Below, one piece after another: positions 48,061-56,329 of a stretch of 59,426 nt of DNA. Source of the stretch: Rhizobium sp. Q54 (lineage in GTDB: Bacteria; Pseudomonadota; Alphaproteobacteria; Rhizobiales; Xanthobacteraceae); the NCBI GenBank assembly GCA_945861895.1, contig CAMAWF010000013.1, positions 1 to 59,426 on the forward strand. Direction: 5' to 3'. Position numbers and translations under genes: made by a program. Each line of letters begins with the position of its first letter. Within the stretch, counting starts at the first letter, position 1. A model generated the notes under the pieces. It saw only the letters and a program-made list of their open reading frames with translations, did not search any database and had not been told where the DNA came from.

Positions 48061-49044
48061 TCACGGTGCAAGCTGCACGCGCTCGCCCTTGCCACTGGTC
48101 CATTCGAGGTCAAGTACATCGAAACAGGCCAATAGACTGGCGCGGTCGGTAAACAGGAACTGATTCGAGCCATTGCCTCGGGTCGCAAGCTTCACCGCCT
48201 CAATCATTGTCCGCATGCGCTCCCGGCTGGTGGTGACGGTAAGTACCCGAAAATTGCCGATCCCTAAGCGTTTGCCGTGAGCATTACCGGAACCGCCACC
48301 GGCAAGATAGGCAAGAATCTTTTGATGGAAGGATGTCTGCCGAGGGTGGCTGCGCATCACCGGCATGGTGGCGCGGTCGGCCTCAACGAAGAAATACGAG
48401 CGCTTCCGGGCCTGGGTAAAATCCAGCCCAAATACATGGTCCGGAATCACGCGGACCTCATGCATCGTGCCATCATGAATGATCCTCGCCGGTAATGCCC
48501 ACGGGTTCTGTGCCTTGCGGGTCGTCTCGGGCGCTGCGGCCAGAATGTCATCGGGGCCAATGAGCTGCACGTCACCCCGACGATGACAGGCAATCTCGAA
48601 CGCCACGGCAAGATCAGCAGTCAATAATGTGTGCTGGATAAAAAGCCGGCCGGCGGTGCGGTTCTTGTCGGTCCAGTCGACCTTCGCGCGTGGTGCGCCG
48701 TCTAGCTCCGCAAGAAGTGCTGCCCCACGGTTGCCAATGGCGTAGACGAGCGGCGAGCTGCCAGCGGTCGCGTAATAATCGAGTTGCGCGCGAGGCCGGT
48801 CGAGATAGCTGTTGTGGTAGAGCGCGCCAAGTCGTTCGAGCAGTTTTTTGGACGAGCGCCCTTGTAGAAGCCGCAGTAAATGGGTCGAGCGCAAAAAGCG
48901 GTGTTCGGCGACGTGACGAATCACATTCACGTCGTCTGCGGTCAGTCGTATCGGCGGCGGATCGTCACGCCGAAACCGCGCGCGCCGTGACGTGTCTTGT
49001 CGCGACAGGTCGCGCTTGGCCGGGACGGATGCCGAAGTGGTCAT
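48061..49044 (-). CDS. replication-relaxation (Replic_Relax) family protein
   Basis: The 327-aa protein begins with a basic region and a winged-helix-like N-terminus (LTADDVNVIRHVAEHRFLRS), then HNSYLDRPRAQL, LVYAIGNRGAALLAEL and IQHTLLTADLAVAFEIA, which fit the Replic_Relax family. Members are found on plasmids and integrative elements beside TraG/VirD4-type genes and are thought to help origin relaxation or processing. It sits directly downstream of such an ATPase here. Confidence 0.82.
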   Translation of the reverse strand: MTTSASVPAKRDLSRQDTSRRARFRRDDPPPIRLTADDVNVIRHVAEHRFLRSTHLLRLLQGRSSKKLLERLGALYHNSYLDRPRAQLDYYATAGSSPLVYAIGNRGAALLAELDGAPRAKVDWTDKNRTAGRLFIQHTLLTADLAVAFEIACHRRGDVQLIGPDDILAAAPETTRKAQNPWALPARIIHDGTMHEVRVIPDHVFGLDFTQARKRSYFFVEADRATMPVMRSHPRQTSFHQKILAYLAGGGSGNAHGKRLGIGNFRVLTVTTSRERMRTMIEAVKLATRGNGSNQFLFTDRASLLACFDVLDLEWTSGKGERVQLAP

Positions 49045-49174
49045 ACGTCATTTGAATAGAGCCCAAACTGGAATTCTAAAACGTTTGCTATGCACAGCTA
49101 TGAAAGTGGGGAAGTAGCAATGAAGCGCCATGGTGGAGTGAAATAATTATACCCCAAAGCCAGTGTCCCCCTGG

Positions 49175-50956
49175 TCAATAGCGATCTGCGAATTCCTCGG
49201 GGTCATTGCCTGATGCGGGCGGTGCGGCCGTGACGGGCTGTGCCTCCGCGATAGAGACAGCGTACTTGGCCCGCATCCGGTCGCGAAGCGTAGCCTGCTC
49301 TTTGTCCGTCATCCGCTCGTTGTTTTCCAGTTGCCCGAAAGGGATATGCAGGGAAACGGCATTTGAGATGAAGTTTCGCACGTAAGCCGCGAACGAACCC
49401 CTGTTCTGGCGCTCAATAAACTCGGGTGTCGTCCGCATATTTCGCGCAAGCGCATGCGCATCGCGGTCGCTCACGCCTCCGGCGAATTTGATCGAGGTGT
49501 TTGCATGCAAGCTATCGAGAATGCCTTGCGATAATTGCGACAGATATTGGTGCGCAATCACGAGCCCGACTTTTTGCTTGCGGGCCTGTTCAAGGATGCC
49601 GGTGATATTGCTGTCGGTGCCGATGTAATCCTGGCACTCGTCGATATAGATAAACGTCGGCAGCCGCTGATTGGGCGGGAGCGTTGCACGCTCAGCAGCA
49701 GCCTGCGCGATTAACGCGATGAAGAAGCGGCCGAAGACTTCGGTGCCGTTCTGTTTGAGCAAGTCTTTTGCGGCGTTAATCAGGATCACTTTGCCGCTGT
49801 TCATTTCATGGAAGAGGTCGAGCTTGCTTTTGGGGTGTGAAAACATCCGCTCGAAGGTCTGGTTTTCCAGAATGCCATAGAGCCGACGGAGCACCTGGCG
49901 CTTTGTCTCCGCAAACTGTGTGCTGTTGAACTCGTTGGAAAAGAAAGAGCGCGCTGCGCCGTGCAGCTTTGAAATGGGCTCCAGGTACTTTTGATCGCCG
50001 CCCGGCTCCATCAACTCCAGCAAAGTGTGGACGGTCGCATTGGGAATCAGCAGTAGCGCTCGGGTCACAAAGCGAAAGACGATGGATTGTTTGCTGGTCA
50101 TTTCCGCGCCCAATAACGCAGCCAGAACAAAGTCATAAAGCTCGATGACGCTGTTGAGCAAACGCTCGCGATCGAGTTTCGAGTAGCTGTCGAGCCGCTC
50201 AGTCCCGAGCGAAAACAGGTTGAGTTGGACGGGATACTCGATATCGGTGGGGTCGATCAGGCAAAGCTTGCCGTCCAAAGGCTGGCCTGCGGCGAACAGC
50301 TTCAACCCGGCAATATTTTTGATCAGGTCGCCTTGGCTATCGATGACGACGATAGAGGCTGCCCCTGCGGCAACTTTTTCCAGGTCACGGCAGATGAGCG
50401 CCTGTAGTGTCTGTGTTTTGCCGTGGCCTGTCCCGGCGACGATCCACTGATGTTCGAAGCGGGCTTGTTCCGGGATCACAAACGAAATGGGCGTGAGAAA
50501 GAGATCGTGCAAAGGCGTGCCAGCGAGATATGTCTCGACCAGCGCTTCGGGTGGAAGCTCAGAATCTCCGGCGCTAATCAGCGGACGTTTGGTTTCGGTG
50601 TGCGGGACCACGCCAGAGGCCGCGCAGGCGTTCTCGTAGAGCCGTTCCTGCAAGCTGCGGAAAAGTCCGACCGCGATAACATCATCTTTGATGACCGTGC
50701 CCGTGATGCGCTCGACCACGTCACCGATATTAGGCACCATCGCAGCCAACGGAATGTGCAAAGACGACTCTTCCGTTTGATCCAAGCGAGGCAATTGCGA
50801 CAGAGTACCGGCGAAGATATTGCCCACGGTGCGGGTGAGAACGTCGAACACCCGGTCTTGATTGCCGAGAAAATGTTCCTTCGCGCGCAGAAACCTGCGC
50901 AGGTCGACCTGCTCTTTCATTGACAGCGTAGCAATGTCCCATTCGATCTCGGGCAA
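49175..50956 (-). CDS. VirD4/TraG-like conjugative coupling ATPase without membrane anchor
   Basis: The 593-aa protein has Walker A GTGHGKT at about residues 175-181, a Walker B-like FIYIDECQD near 434, and a C-terminal TraG/TraD TraM-recognition-type region (ILEQARKQKVGLVIAHQYLSQL). Coupling proteins pump DNA into a conjugation channel. Unlike VirD4, its N-terminus has no membrane helices. The start is TTG 50956 or ATG 50920; neither has a clear binding site. The membrane protein gene at 51219 is upstream in the same operon. Confidence 0.85.
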   Translation of the reverse strand: MPEIEWDIATLSMKEQVDLRRFLRAKEHFLGNQDRVFDVLTRTVGNIFAGTLSQLPRLDQTEESSLHIPLAAMVPNIGDVVERITGTVIKDDVIAVGLFRSLQERLYENACAASGVVPHTETKRPLISAGDSELPPEALVETYLAGTPLHDLFLTPISFVIPEQARFEHQWIVAGTGHGKTQTLQALICRDLEKVAAGAASIVVIDSQGDLIKNIAGLKLFAAGQPLDGKLCLIDPTDIEYPVQLNLFSLGTERLDSYSKLDRERLLNSVIELYDFVLAALLGAEMTSKQSIVFRFVTRALLLIPNATVHTLLELMEPGGDQKYLEPISKLHGAARSFFSNEFNSTQFAETKRQVLRRLYGILENQTFERMFSHPKSKLDLFHEMNSGKVILINAAKDLLKQNGTEVFGRFFIALIAQAAAERATLPPNQRLPTFIYIDECQDYIGTDSNITGILEQARKQKVGLVIAHQYLSQLSQGILDSLHANTSIKFAGGVSDRDAHALARNMRTTPEFIERQNRGSFAAYVRNFISNAVSLHIPFGQLENNERMTDKEQATLRDRMRAKYAVSIAEAQPVTAAPPASGNDPEEFADRY

Positions 50957-50971
50957 CGCGAATATTGTCGT

Positions 50972-51229
50972 CTATTGCACCAGCAGCGCCCGTTGCGCGG
51001 TGTCGAATGCGTCCAACAGCGGCACATAAGATGGGAGTGTAACTATCTTGGCAACTTCGGTGGCGATAACGTTATGGACACGATCGATGATGTCTGGCTC
51101 GCCGAACCGGCTCGCCAAGTGCCCTGCACGGACCGAGTTGTACAGCGCGCGCGTGTCGGACACGTCGCGCGCAATTTCATCGGTGAAACGGCGGAGGAAG
51201 GGTGTAAATACCGACGGTTTAGAGTTCAA
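50972..51229 (-). CDS. 85-aa protein of unknown function, TTG start
   Basis: The product has a helical look (FTPFLRRFTDEIARDVSDTR, IIDRVHNVIATEVAKIV) and no membrane segment. TTG 51229 has GAGGA six bases upstream and overlaps the end of the 51219 gene by 11 bp, so translation is probably coupled. It sits between the membrane protein and the VirD4-like ATPase, 15 bp from the latter, and may link the two. Confidence 0.68.
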   Translation of the reverse strand: MNSKPSVFTPFLRRFTDEIARDVSDTRALYNSVRAGHLASRFGEPDIIDRVHNVIATEVAKIVTLPSYVPLLDAFDTAQRALLVQ

Positions 51230-52457
51230 TGATTTCCTCGCGTCCGTCGAAAGTAGTGGCTGTTTCCAAGTATGATTTTAGATTCCGTGCTGCCGATACG
51301 ATGGCATTCTCAGCTTCCAGTAATTCTTGCATGCTCTTGCATTCAACGTGCACCCCGGCGAGCAAACTATCGATGGTCACGCGAAGCGACAGGCTAGCTC
51401 GCACGGCGCTCACCGAGGCGCGGCCGAATCTGTAGAGCATCTTACCGACACCAAGGAGCTGGTCTTTGGGCGAGGCGAGTAGGCTGGTGTTCTCTCGTGT
51501 GCTTTCGAGATGCGCATTTGCACTTTCGGTGTAACGCTGCCGATCTTCACTGTCATACACGACTGCGTCGCCAAGCCGGTATTTCGTGATCAGGCTGCGT
51601 TGTTCGGCCGGTACCTCGATGCGAGCATCGAGTGCGAACAGGATTGTTCCTCTGAAGGCAGTTGACCGCTGCGAGCGACGAAGCCGGATATAGGCATTTT
51701 GGGTGGGACCGTCGGCGGAGATGAACAGATCGCTTGCTGGTTCTGCAACAATCAGTTGATTGCCATTGGACGAAGCTGCGCTTGGATTGGAATATTCCAT
51801 CGACGGCTTCGTTTCGTGCTCGACGATTGCTTTCCAAAGTTTGGTTAGAAAAAACTCGGAGCTTGCAGGATCAAGCACGGAGAGGGAGCTTCTGGGGGTT
51901 GCGCCCCGTATTGTTGCCAACTGCGGGATGCCCGCTACGACGACAAAAAGAAGGATGCCGTAATAAAAGTACCAAGCTGGGGTAAACAACTCTCGATTTT
52001 GCGGACGGATGGCGTATCGCAGATACAGACCAAGAGCGAAAGCGAGCATGATGCTGGTGATGAGAATCGGGTAGGCCCGGCTGCTCAGCAATGGGACTGT
52101 TGGCCGCCACCAAAACCGGCATAGCAACAAGAGCAAGGACAAGATGGCGTAGAAGTGGAGCACTGTCGTATTGATCAGAAGAAATTGATTGATTGGTACC
52201 GGTAGCGAGAACACTTCAAAAATCGGGAATTGATTGAGTTGCGCGTGAACGGACTCGATATGGCAGAAACGCCACGTGAGCGAAAGAACCCAAGCTACCC
52301 AAGCCCGGGTGAAGTCGCTTCGAAAATTTTCTGGCGGAGTGTCGCCTGCGCCCTTCAACAACAAAAGGAAAATTAACAGCACAGCCGGTAGAACGAGATC
52401 GCCGACAACCGTCGGAGATACAACACGAAGCGCAACATCATAGAAGTCGTCGTACAC
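51219..52457 (-). CDS. multi-pass membrane protein of the mobilisation module
   Basis: The 412-aa protein has about five to six membrane helices in its first 190 residues (LVLPAVLLIFLLLL, FLLINTTVLHFYAILSLLLL, YPILITSIMLAFALGLYL, WYFYYGILLFVVVAGI) and then about 220 cytosolic residues. GTG 52457 is the start, preceded by GGGGGCGG. I recognise no named family. It heads the operon that continues with the 85-aa protein and the ATPase and could be the membrane anchor the ATPase lacks. Confidence 0.75.
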   Translation of the reverse strand: MYDDFYDVALRVVSPTVVGDLVLPAVLLIFLLLLKGAGDTPPENFRSDFTRAWVAWVLSLTWRFCHIESVHAQLNQFPIFEVFSLPVPINQFLLINTTVLHFYAILSLLLLLCRFWWRPTVPLLSSRAYPILITSIMLAFALGLYLRYAIRPQNRELFTPAWYFYYGILLFVVVAGIPQLATIRGATPRSSLSVLDPASSEFFLTKLWKAIVEHETKPSMEYSNPSAASSNGNQLIVAEPASDLFISADGPTQNAYIRLRRSQRSTAFRGTILFALDARIEVPAEQRSLITKYRLGDAVVYDSEDRQRYTESANAHLESTRENTSLLASPKDQLLGVGKMLYRFGRASVSAVRASLSLRVTIDSLLAGVHVECKSMQELLEAENAIVSAARNLKSYLETATTFDGREEIIEL

Positions 52458-52508
52458 CTTACCGCCCCCGCCCCCGGAAGTGACGCGAGTGTCACGCGGG
52501 CACAGAAG

Positions 52509-52904
52509 CTAAGCAAGGGGGCCGGAACTCCGGCCCGTCAGAAACCGGCCGATCTGTTGCTCCACATGCGCACGCGGCCGTGCGTGGCGGGCACGGGTCC
52601 GCGCCTGGATCGCTGGCAACCGACCGGTGATTGTCGATGGTGGTGGCAGCGTATTCATGTAGCGTGCATCAGTCGGGCTATCATTGAACATCAGTTTAAT
52701 CCACGCGGCGAAATTCGGCGTGTCCAAAAGAGCGCCGTCAGGTCAGCGGAACGAGACGTCGAAGTCTTTGTATTTCATACGGAGCAATGGAAGCAGGGTG
52801 TTGAGCTTTTCTCGAAATAACCAACCGCAAGCGACCAATGCTGCTGGCCATGCAAGCGAAACCAGCGACTGAAATATCGCGGCGGTGAATTGATAGCCGT
52901 CCAA
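52509..52904 (-). pseudogene. small membrane protein gene interrupted by TGA
   Basis: From TTG 52904, nine bases after the DUF4145 stop and preceded by a GGGGG site, the frame encodes one membrane helix and a basic end (FQSLVSLAWPAALVACGWLF, LLRMKYKDFDVSFR). It then meets TGA at 52745-52743 (53 aa) and reads on in the same frame for about 78 more codons with protein-like text (LLDTPNFAAWIKLMFNDSP). The FxxFDVSF end is where such anchor proteins usually continue, so the TGA looks like a nonsense mutation. Confidence 0.5.
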
Positions 52905-52913
52905 ATCCGCCCC

Positions 52914-53576
52914 CTAACCCTTTCTTTTGCGATATACCTTGATTTGCTCTGGCAGATTGTACATCACCGTCATCAAGAAACTCAGAAACTCAACGACATC
53001 ATTTGCATCCTTCTCACTCGTTCCCTTTGTGCCAGGCTGCGGGTGAGTGCCCTCATTGGCTAGGACTCGCACCTCATGAGCGAACTCTTTCATGCTCGGC
53101 AGGATCAAGCCCTTCGCGGCCAGGTCATCGATTTCTTCTTTCAGATTATTTCCGGTCGCGCCATGTGCTCGCGCCACGAGTTGCACTGCCGACCTTGCCA
53201 TTAGAGCGGCAGCCGTCCAGTTTTTGCCCTCGATACTGCGCCTAGCTTCAACCCAGTAGTTGCCGACGTCAGAAGGCCAGTGTTTCGGGTGGTCTGTCGT
53301 GCTGCGGTGCCACGGCAACAGCTTGAAGTCGTGCATGCCTCGGCCGCCAATGCCCATTGCGTCAGCCGACCAGAAGGCGAACATGTAGTTGCCACAATGC
53401 CCGCACTTGAGCGTGTCGTAGTTCAGTTTCTTGCTTTCTCCGCCCGGCTTCTTGCGTTCCAAGTGTTGGGTAATCTCAAAATTCCCTTTTTCACCACAGA
53501 ACGCGCAGACGACCATGTACGTCGCCAGCTCATGCCCGGGAAATCCGGTCCACTCGCCTAAATCCCACCAACTCAT
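52914..53576 (-). CDS. DUF4145-domain protein with zinc-ribbon-like N-terminus
   Basis: The 220-aa protein has a Cys-x2-Cys pair in VVCAFCGEKG and another in LKCGHCGNY, about 40 residues apart, which can bind one zinc. The rest matches DUF4145: YWVEARRSIEGKNWTAAALM, NLKEEIDDLAAKGLI, FAHEVRVLANEGTHP. DUF4145 modules often accompany restriction or defence genes. GGAGG five bases before ATG 53576 decides the start. It is the last gene before the right attachment site. Confidence 0.86.
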   Translation of the reverse strand: MSWWDLGEWTGFPGHELATYMVVCAFCGEKGNFEITQHLERKKPGGESKKLNYDTLKCGHCGNYMFAFWSADAMGIGGRGMHDFKLLPWHRSTTDHPKHWPSDVGNYWVEARRSIEGKNWTAAALMARSAVQLVARAHGATGNNLKEEIDDLAAKGLILPSMKEFAHEVRVLANEGTHPQPGTKGTSEKDANDVVEFLSFLMTVMYNLPEQIKVYRKRKG

Positions 53577-53698
53577 CCCAGCCTCCAAGATTCGATGGTG
53601 CATCATACTGCCTCATCGCTCCTCACCACAGCACGGCCGGAAGAGAGAATAATCGGAGAATAACCCCTCTAAACCATTGGAAAGACTCACCCCGACGA

Positions 53699-53747
53699 AG
53701 CTTCCCAAGCTGCATACGAGGGTTCGATTCCCTTCGCCCGCTTCAAT
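53699..53747 (+). other. right attachment site (tRNA-Gly 3' remnant)
   Basis: 44 bp (53699-53742) are identical to the 3' part of tRNA-Gly at 33909-33952, and CAAT follows after a single C-to-T change that destroys the CCA. The 5' half of a tRNA is absent, so this is an attachment-site copy and not a working tRNA. Confidence 0.88.
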
Positions 53748-54433
53748 TGGAAAAACAATGCTCGGGTCGCGCAGCGGCTGAATGTATCCGATGCGTTCAA
53801 CCCGCTTCGCCTGGGTCTTGCCGTCGCCATCCCGCACAATGATGCGCTGAAGTGATCCATAAGCCGTGGATTCCAAGCGGATTTGCTTGGTCTATTCTTC
53901 AATACTTCTCGTATTTCACTTGAACCCGCGCAGCCAAGTCTTGGATCGGGGCTGCTTGACCTGATTTTGGGGGTATCAAATTCTGTTTGCGGTACTAAAA
54001 TACTCATTCCGCCTGAGCCGAAGTGTTGGCTCCAGTATTGGCGGACGCTCGGCATGTTTCGGCGGGTGAATTGCGTTTTTTCACCCGAGCGGCGGTAGCG
54101 TTTCGCAAGGCGGTAGCGTTTCGCAAGTATGTGCAGGGTGTTGGTGCGGTATTTTGGTCCGTGTTCTGAGTTCACAGCTAAGACTCGCAAGTTGCACCAG
54201 CCGGTGCGCGCGCGATGAATCCTGAATTACAGGTCCGGCGCTCCGTGCAGCGGAGCGAGAAACAGGCCGAAGCTGCGCAAGCGGGAGCGGAAAAATTTAA
54301 TCCGGCGGCCGGCCGCGGCGCGAAAATCGAATGGGGATTGTTCCGGGCGCTGGTTGCGGGGTTGACCTGGAGCCCATTTTGGTTCGGCAGCAATACCGTC
54401 ACACGCGCGAATGAAACAAGGTAATATTATACA
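53748..54433. other. 686-bp junction region without a supportable gene
   Basis: Directly right of the attachment site the minus strand reads a protein-like stretch of about 45 codons (YGSLQRIIVRDGDGKTQ, VERIGYIQPL) that runs into the tRNA remnant, which may be the decayed end of an older gene. An exact 18-bp tandem duplication lies at 54091-54126. No complete gene, integrase or insertion sequence is recognisable. Confidence 0.5.
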
Positions 54434-54655
54434 ATGATAGACAAACTCAAAGCTGTACTGCTGCAGGTGGAAATGTGGCCCGAAGAAGCCCAAGAGGAGC
54501 TTGCCGAGCGTGCGCTTGAGATTGATTCTGGATTGCACGGTGGCACCTATCATGCGACAGCCGACGAACTGCAAGCAATCGATGAGGCCGACCGCAACGG
54601 AGTAACGACCCCCGAACAAATCGAGGCAGCATTACGTGAGTTCCGAGACGCTTGA
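54434..54655 (+). CDS. antitoxin of a type II toxin-antitoxin pair (probable)
   Basis: The 73-aa acidic, helical product (MIDKLKAVLLQVEMWPEEAQ, AERALEIDSG) ends in EQIEAALREFRDA and lies directly ahead of a RelE/ParE-like toxin gene that it overlaps by 20 bp. This gene order and size are typical for an antitoxin that binds the toxin through a C-terminal tail. It is just outside the right island boundary. The family is not certain; its role is inferred from the toxin. Confidence 0.72.
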   Translation: MIDKLKAVLLQVEMWPEEAQEELAERALEIDSGLHGGTYHATADELQAIDEADRNGVTTPEQIEAALREFRDA

Positions 54656-54938
54656 ATACTCCAACAATGTGCTGGGTGAGCTTCGCGCGGCAGCTGCTGA
54701 GAGCAAATTATTCCGTGACGACATAAACGTCACCGTTAGAATCCTATACGTAGGATTGGCGGTCATTCGTGTAAATCCCAGTGCGGGTTCGCAAGTTGCC
54801 GAGCGGCCGGGCGTATATGTTCTGCCGCTATTTGGATGTCCGTATAAAATATTTTATCGACCGATCGAAGACAAAAGGAAGATACTCCACATTCGCCGCA
54901 CTGCGCGCGGACCATATAAAACATATAGAAGATATTAA
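54636..54938 (+). CDS. RelE/ParE-family toxin, GTG start
   Basis: The 100-aa basic product ends in YVLPLFGCPYKIFYRPIED followed by ILHIRRTARGPY, the C-terminal strand pattern and basic residues of RelE/ParE toxins (YKIFYR, ILHIRRTAR). GTG 54636 lies inside the antitoxin gene, coupling their translation. ParE members poison gyrase, RelE members cut mRNA at the ribosome; this sequence is closer in feel to ParE but the subfamily is open. Confidence 0.8.
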   Translation: MSSETLEYSNNVLGELRAAAAESKLFRDDINVTVRILYVGLAVIRVNPSAGSQVAERPGVYVLPLFGCPYKIFYRPIEDKRKILHIRRTARGPYKTYRRY

Positions 54939-55047
54939 AGAATGGCGTAGTTGAATCTCGGAAGACAAGCCATATGAAATTTTTTGCCTTGCGCGTGTTA
55001 TGTCGGCTCTCGTCCCATTGTTGGGGGCCTAATTAATAATAATTCGC

Positions 55048-56259
55048 ATGAACGTTCTTTTCGGTCATCCCACCGGCAACCCGAATTCATATCAGGCGGC
55101 GCTTGCGCATTTTGAAGCAAACCGTCTGGCGGCGTTTTGCGTGCCCTGGATGCCGTCCGCGCTCACCATGCGGATGCTGGCGCATGCGGGCCCGATGCGG
55201 CCGATGGCGCAGCGGCTTGGCCGGCGGCATTTCCCGCCGCTTGCTTCAGCGCCCAAAGTGCAGGGCCGGATCGCGGAGTGGCGGCGGTTGGCCGCCCGTT
55301 TTTTGGGTCGAACCGATGAACGGTCGTTTCACGATGCCAATGATTGGCTGATGCAAACCATGCGGCGCGAGTGCAGGCATCCTTCGGTCACCGCGGTGCA
55401 CGCCTACGAAGATTGTTCGCACTTGGCATTCCTGGAGGCGCGGCGATTCGACAAGGCCTGCATCTATGACATGCCGATCGGCTACTATCCCGCGTGGGAA
55501 CGGATGCGAACGGAACTGGCGCGAAAGTACGCCGACTGGTTGCCGGGCGGCGGCCTGCCGCCGGATAGCCACGTGCGCCGCGAACAAAAGCGCCGCGAAA
55601 TGGAATTGGCCGATTTGGTTCTGGTGCCAAGCAATTTCGTGGCCGAAACCGTTCGCGAATTCTTTCCGGACAAGGTTTTGGCATTCGCGCGTTACGGCAC
55701 CGGTCCAGCGGTCTGGTCGCCGCCGGTGCAGCGTTCGCCGCGGGAAACGATCACGTTTCTTTTTGCCGGCCAGTGTTCGCTGCGCAAGGGGATTCCGCTT
55801 CTGCTCGAAGCCTGGGAGGCCGCCGGGCTAAAGCATGCGCGATTGCAATTGGCGGGGCCGTGGCAACTGGCGCAAGCAAAATTGAAAAATCTTCCCCGCT
55901 CCGTCGAATGGCTCGGGCCGATGTCCAGCGATCGGCTCGGCGGCTATTACGATCAAGCGGATGTCTTCGTGTTGCCGAGTTATTTTGAAGGCCGCGCATT
56001 GGCGATCGGCGAAGCAATGTCGTCCGGTCTGCCGGTGTTGAGCACACCCGCCAGCGGCGCGGACGATTTGCTTGACGAAAGCTGCGGACGTATCGTGCAA
56101 ACAGGAAATCTTGAGGCATTGGTGGAGGGCCTGCGGTGGTTCGACAATCACCGGGAGCGGTTGCCGGCGTTGGGCCGCGTGGCGCGGGCCCGCGCCGAGC
56201 GGAACAGCTGGAAAAATTATCGTGAGCAGGTTACGCAGGCGGTTGCGCCGTTTGTCTGA
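55048..56259 (+). CDS. glycosyltransferase family 4 (GT-B fold)
   Basis: The 403-aa protein has the GT4 C-terminal half: FLFAGQCSLRKGIPLLLEAW, RLQLAGPWQ, VEWLGPMSSDRLGGYYDQAD, then FVLPSYFEGRALAIGEAMSSGLPVL with the E-x7-E motif (EGRALAIGE) that holds the donor sugar nucleotide. It would add a sugar to a lipid-linked or surface glycan on the cytosolic face. It is the first gene of a glycan locus with the polymerase 70 bp downstream. Confidence 0.9.
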   Translation: MNVLFGHPTGNPNSYQAALAHFEANRLAAFCVPWMPSALTMRMLAHAGPMRPMAQRLGRRHFPPLASAPKVQGRIAEWRRLAARFLGRTDERSFHDANDWLMQTMRRECRHPSVTAVHAYEDCSHLAFLEARRFDKACIYDMPIGYYPAWERMRTELARKYADWLPGGGLPPDSHVRREQKRREMELADLVLVPSNFVAETVREFFPDKVLAFARYGTGPAVWSPPVQRSPRETITFLFAGQCSLRKGIPLLLEAWEAAGLKHARLQLAGPWQLAQAKLKNLPRSVEWLGPMSSDRLGGYYDQADVFVLPSYFEGRALAIGEAMSSGLPVLSTPASGADDLLDESCGRIVQTGNLEALVEGLRWFDNHRERLPALGRVARARAERNSWKNYREQVTQAVAPFV

Positions 56260-56329
56260 ACAGAAAGCAAAAAACCATGAAGCGGCGGAGCAAACTCAAT
56301 TGCGGATAACGCGCATGAGGATCGGTTGA

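Noticed and set aside
53699..53747. A second functional tRNA-Gly
   Set aside because: Only the 3' part is present, the 5' half is missing, and the CCA is mutated to TCA.
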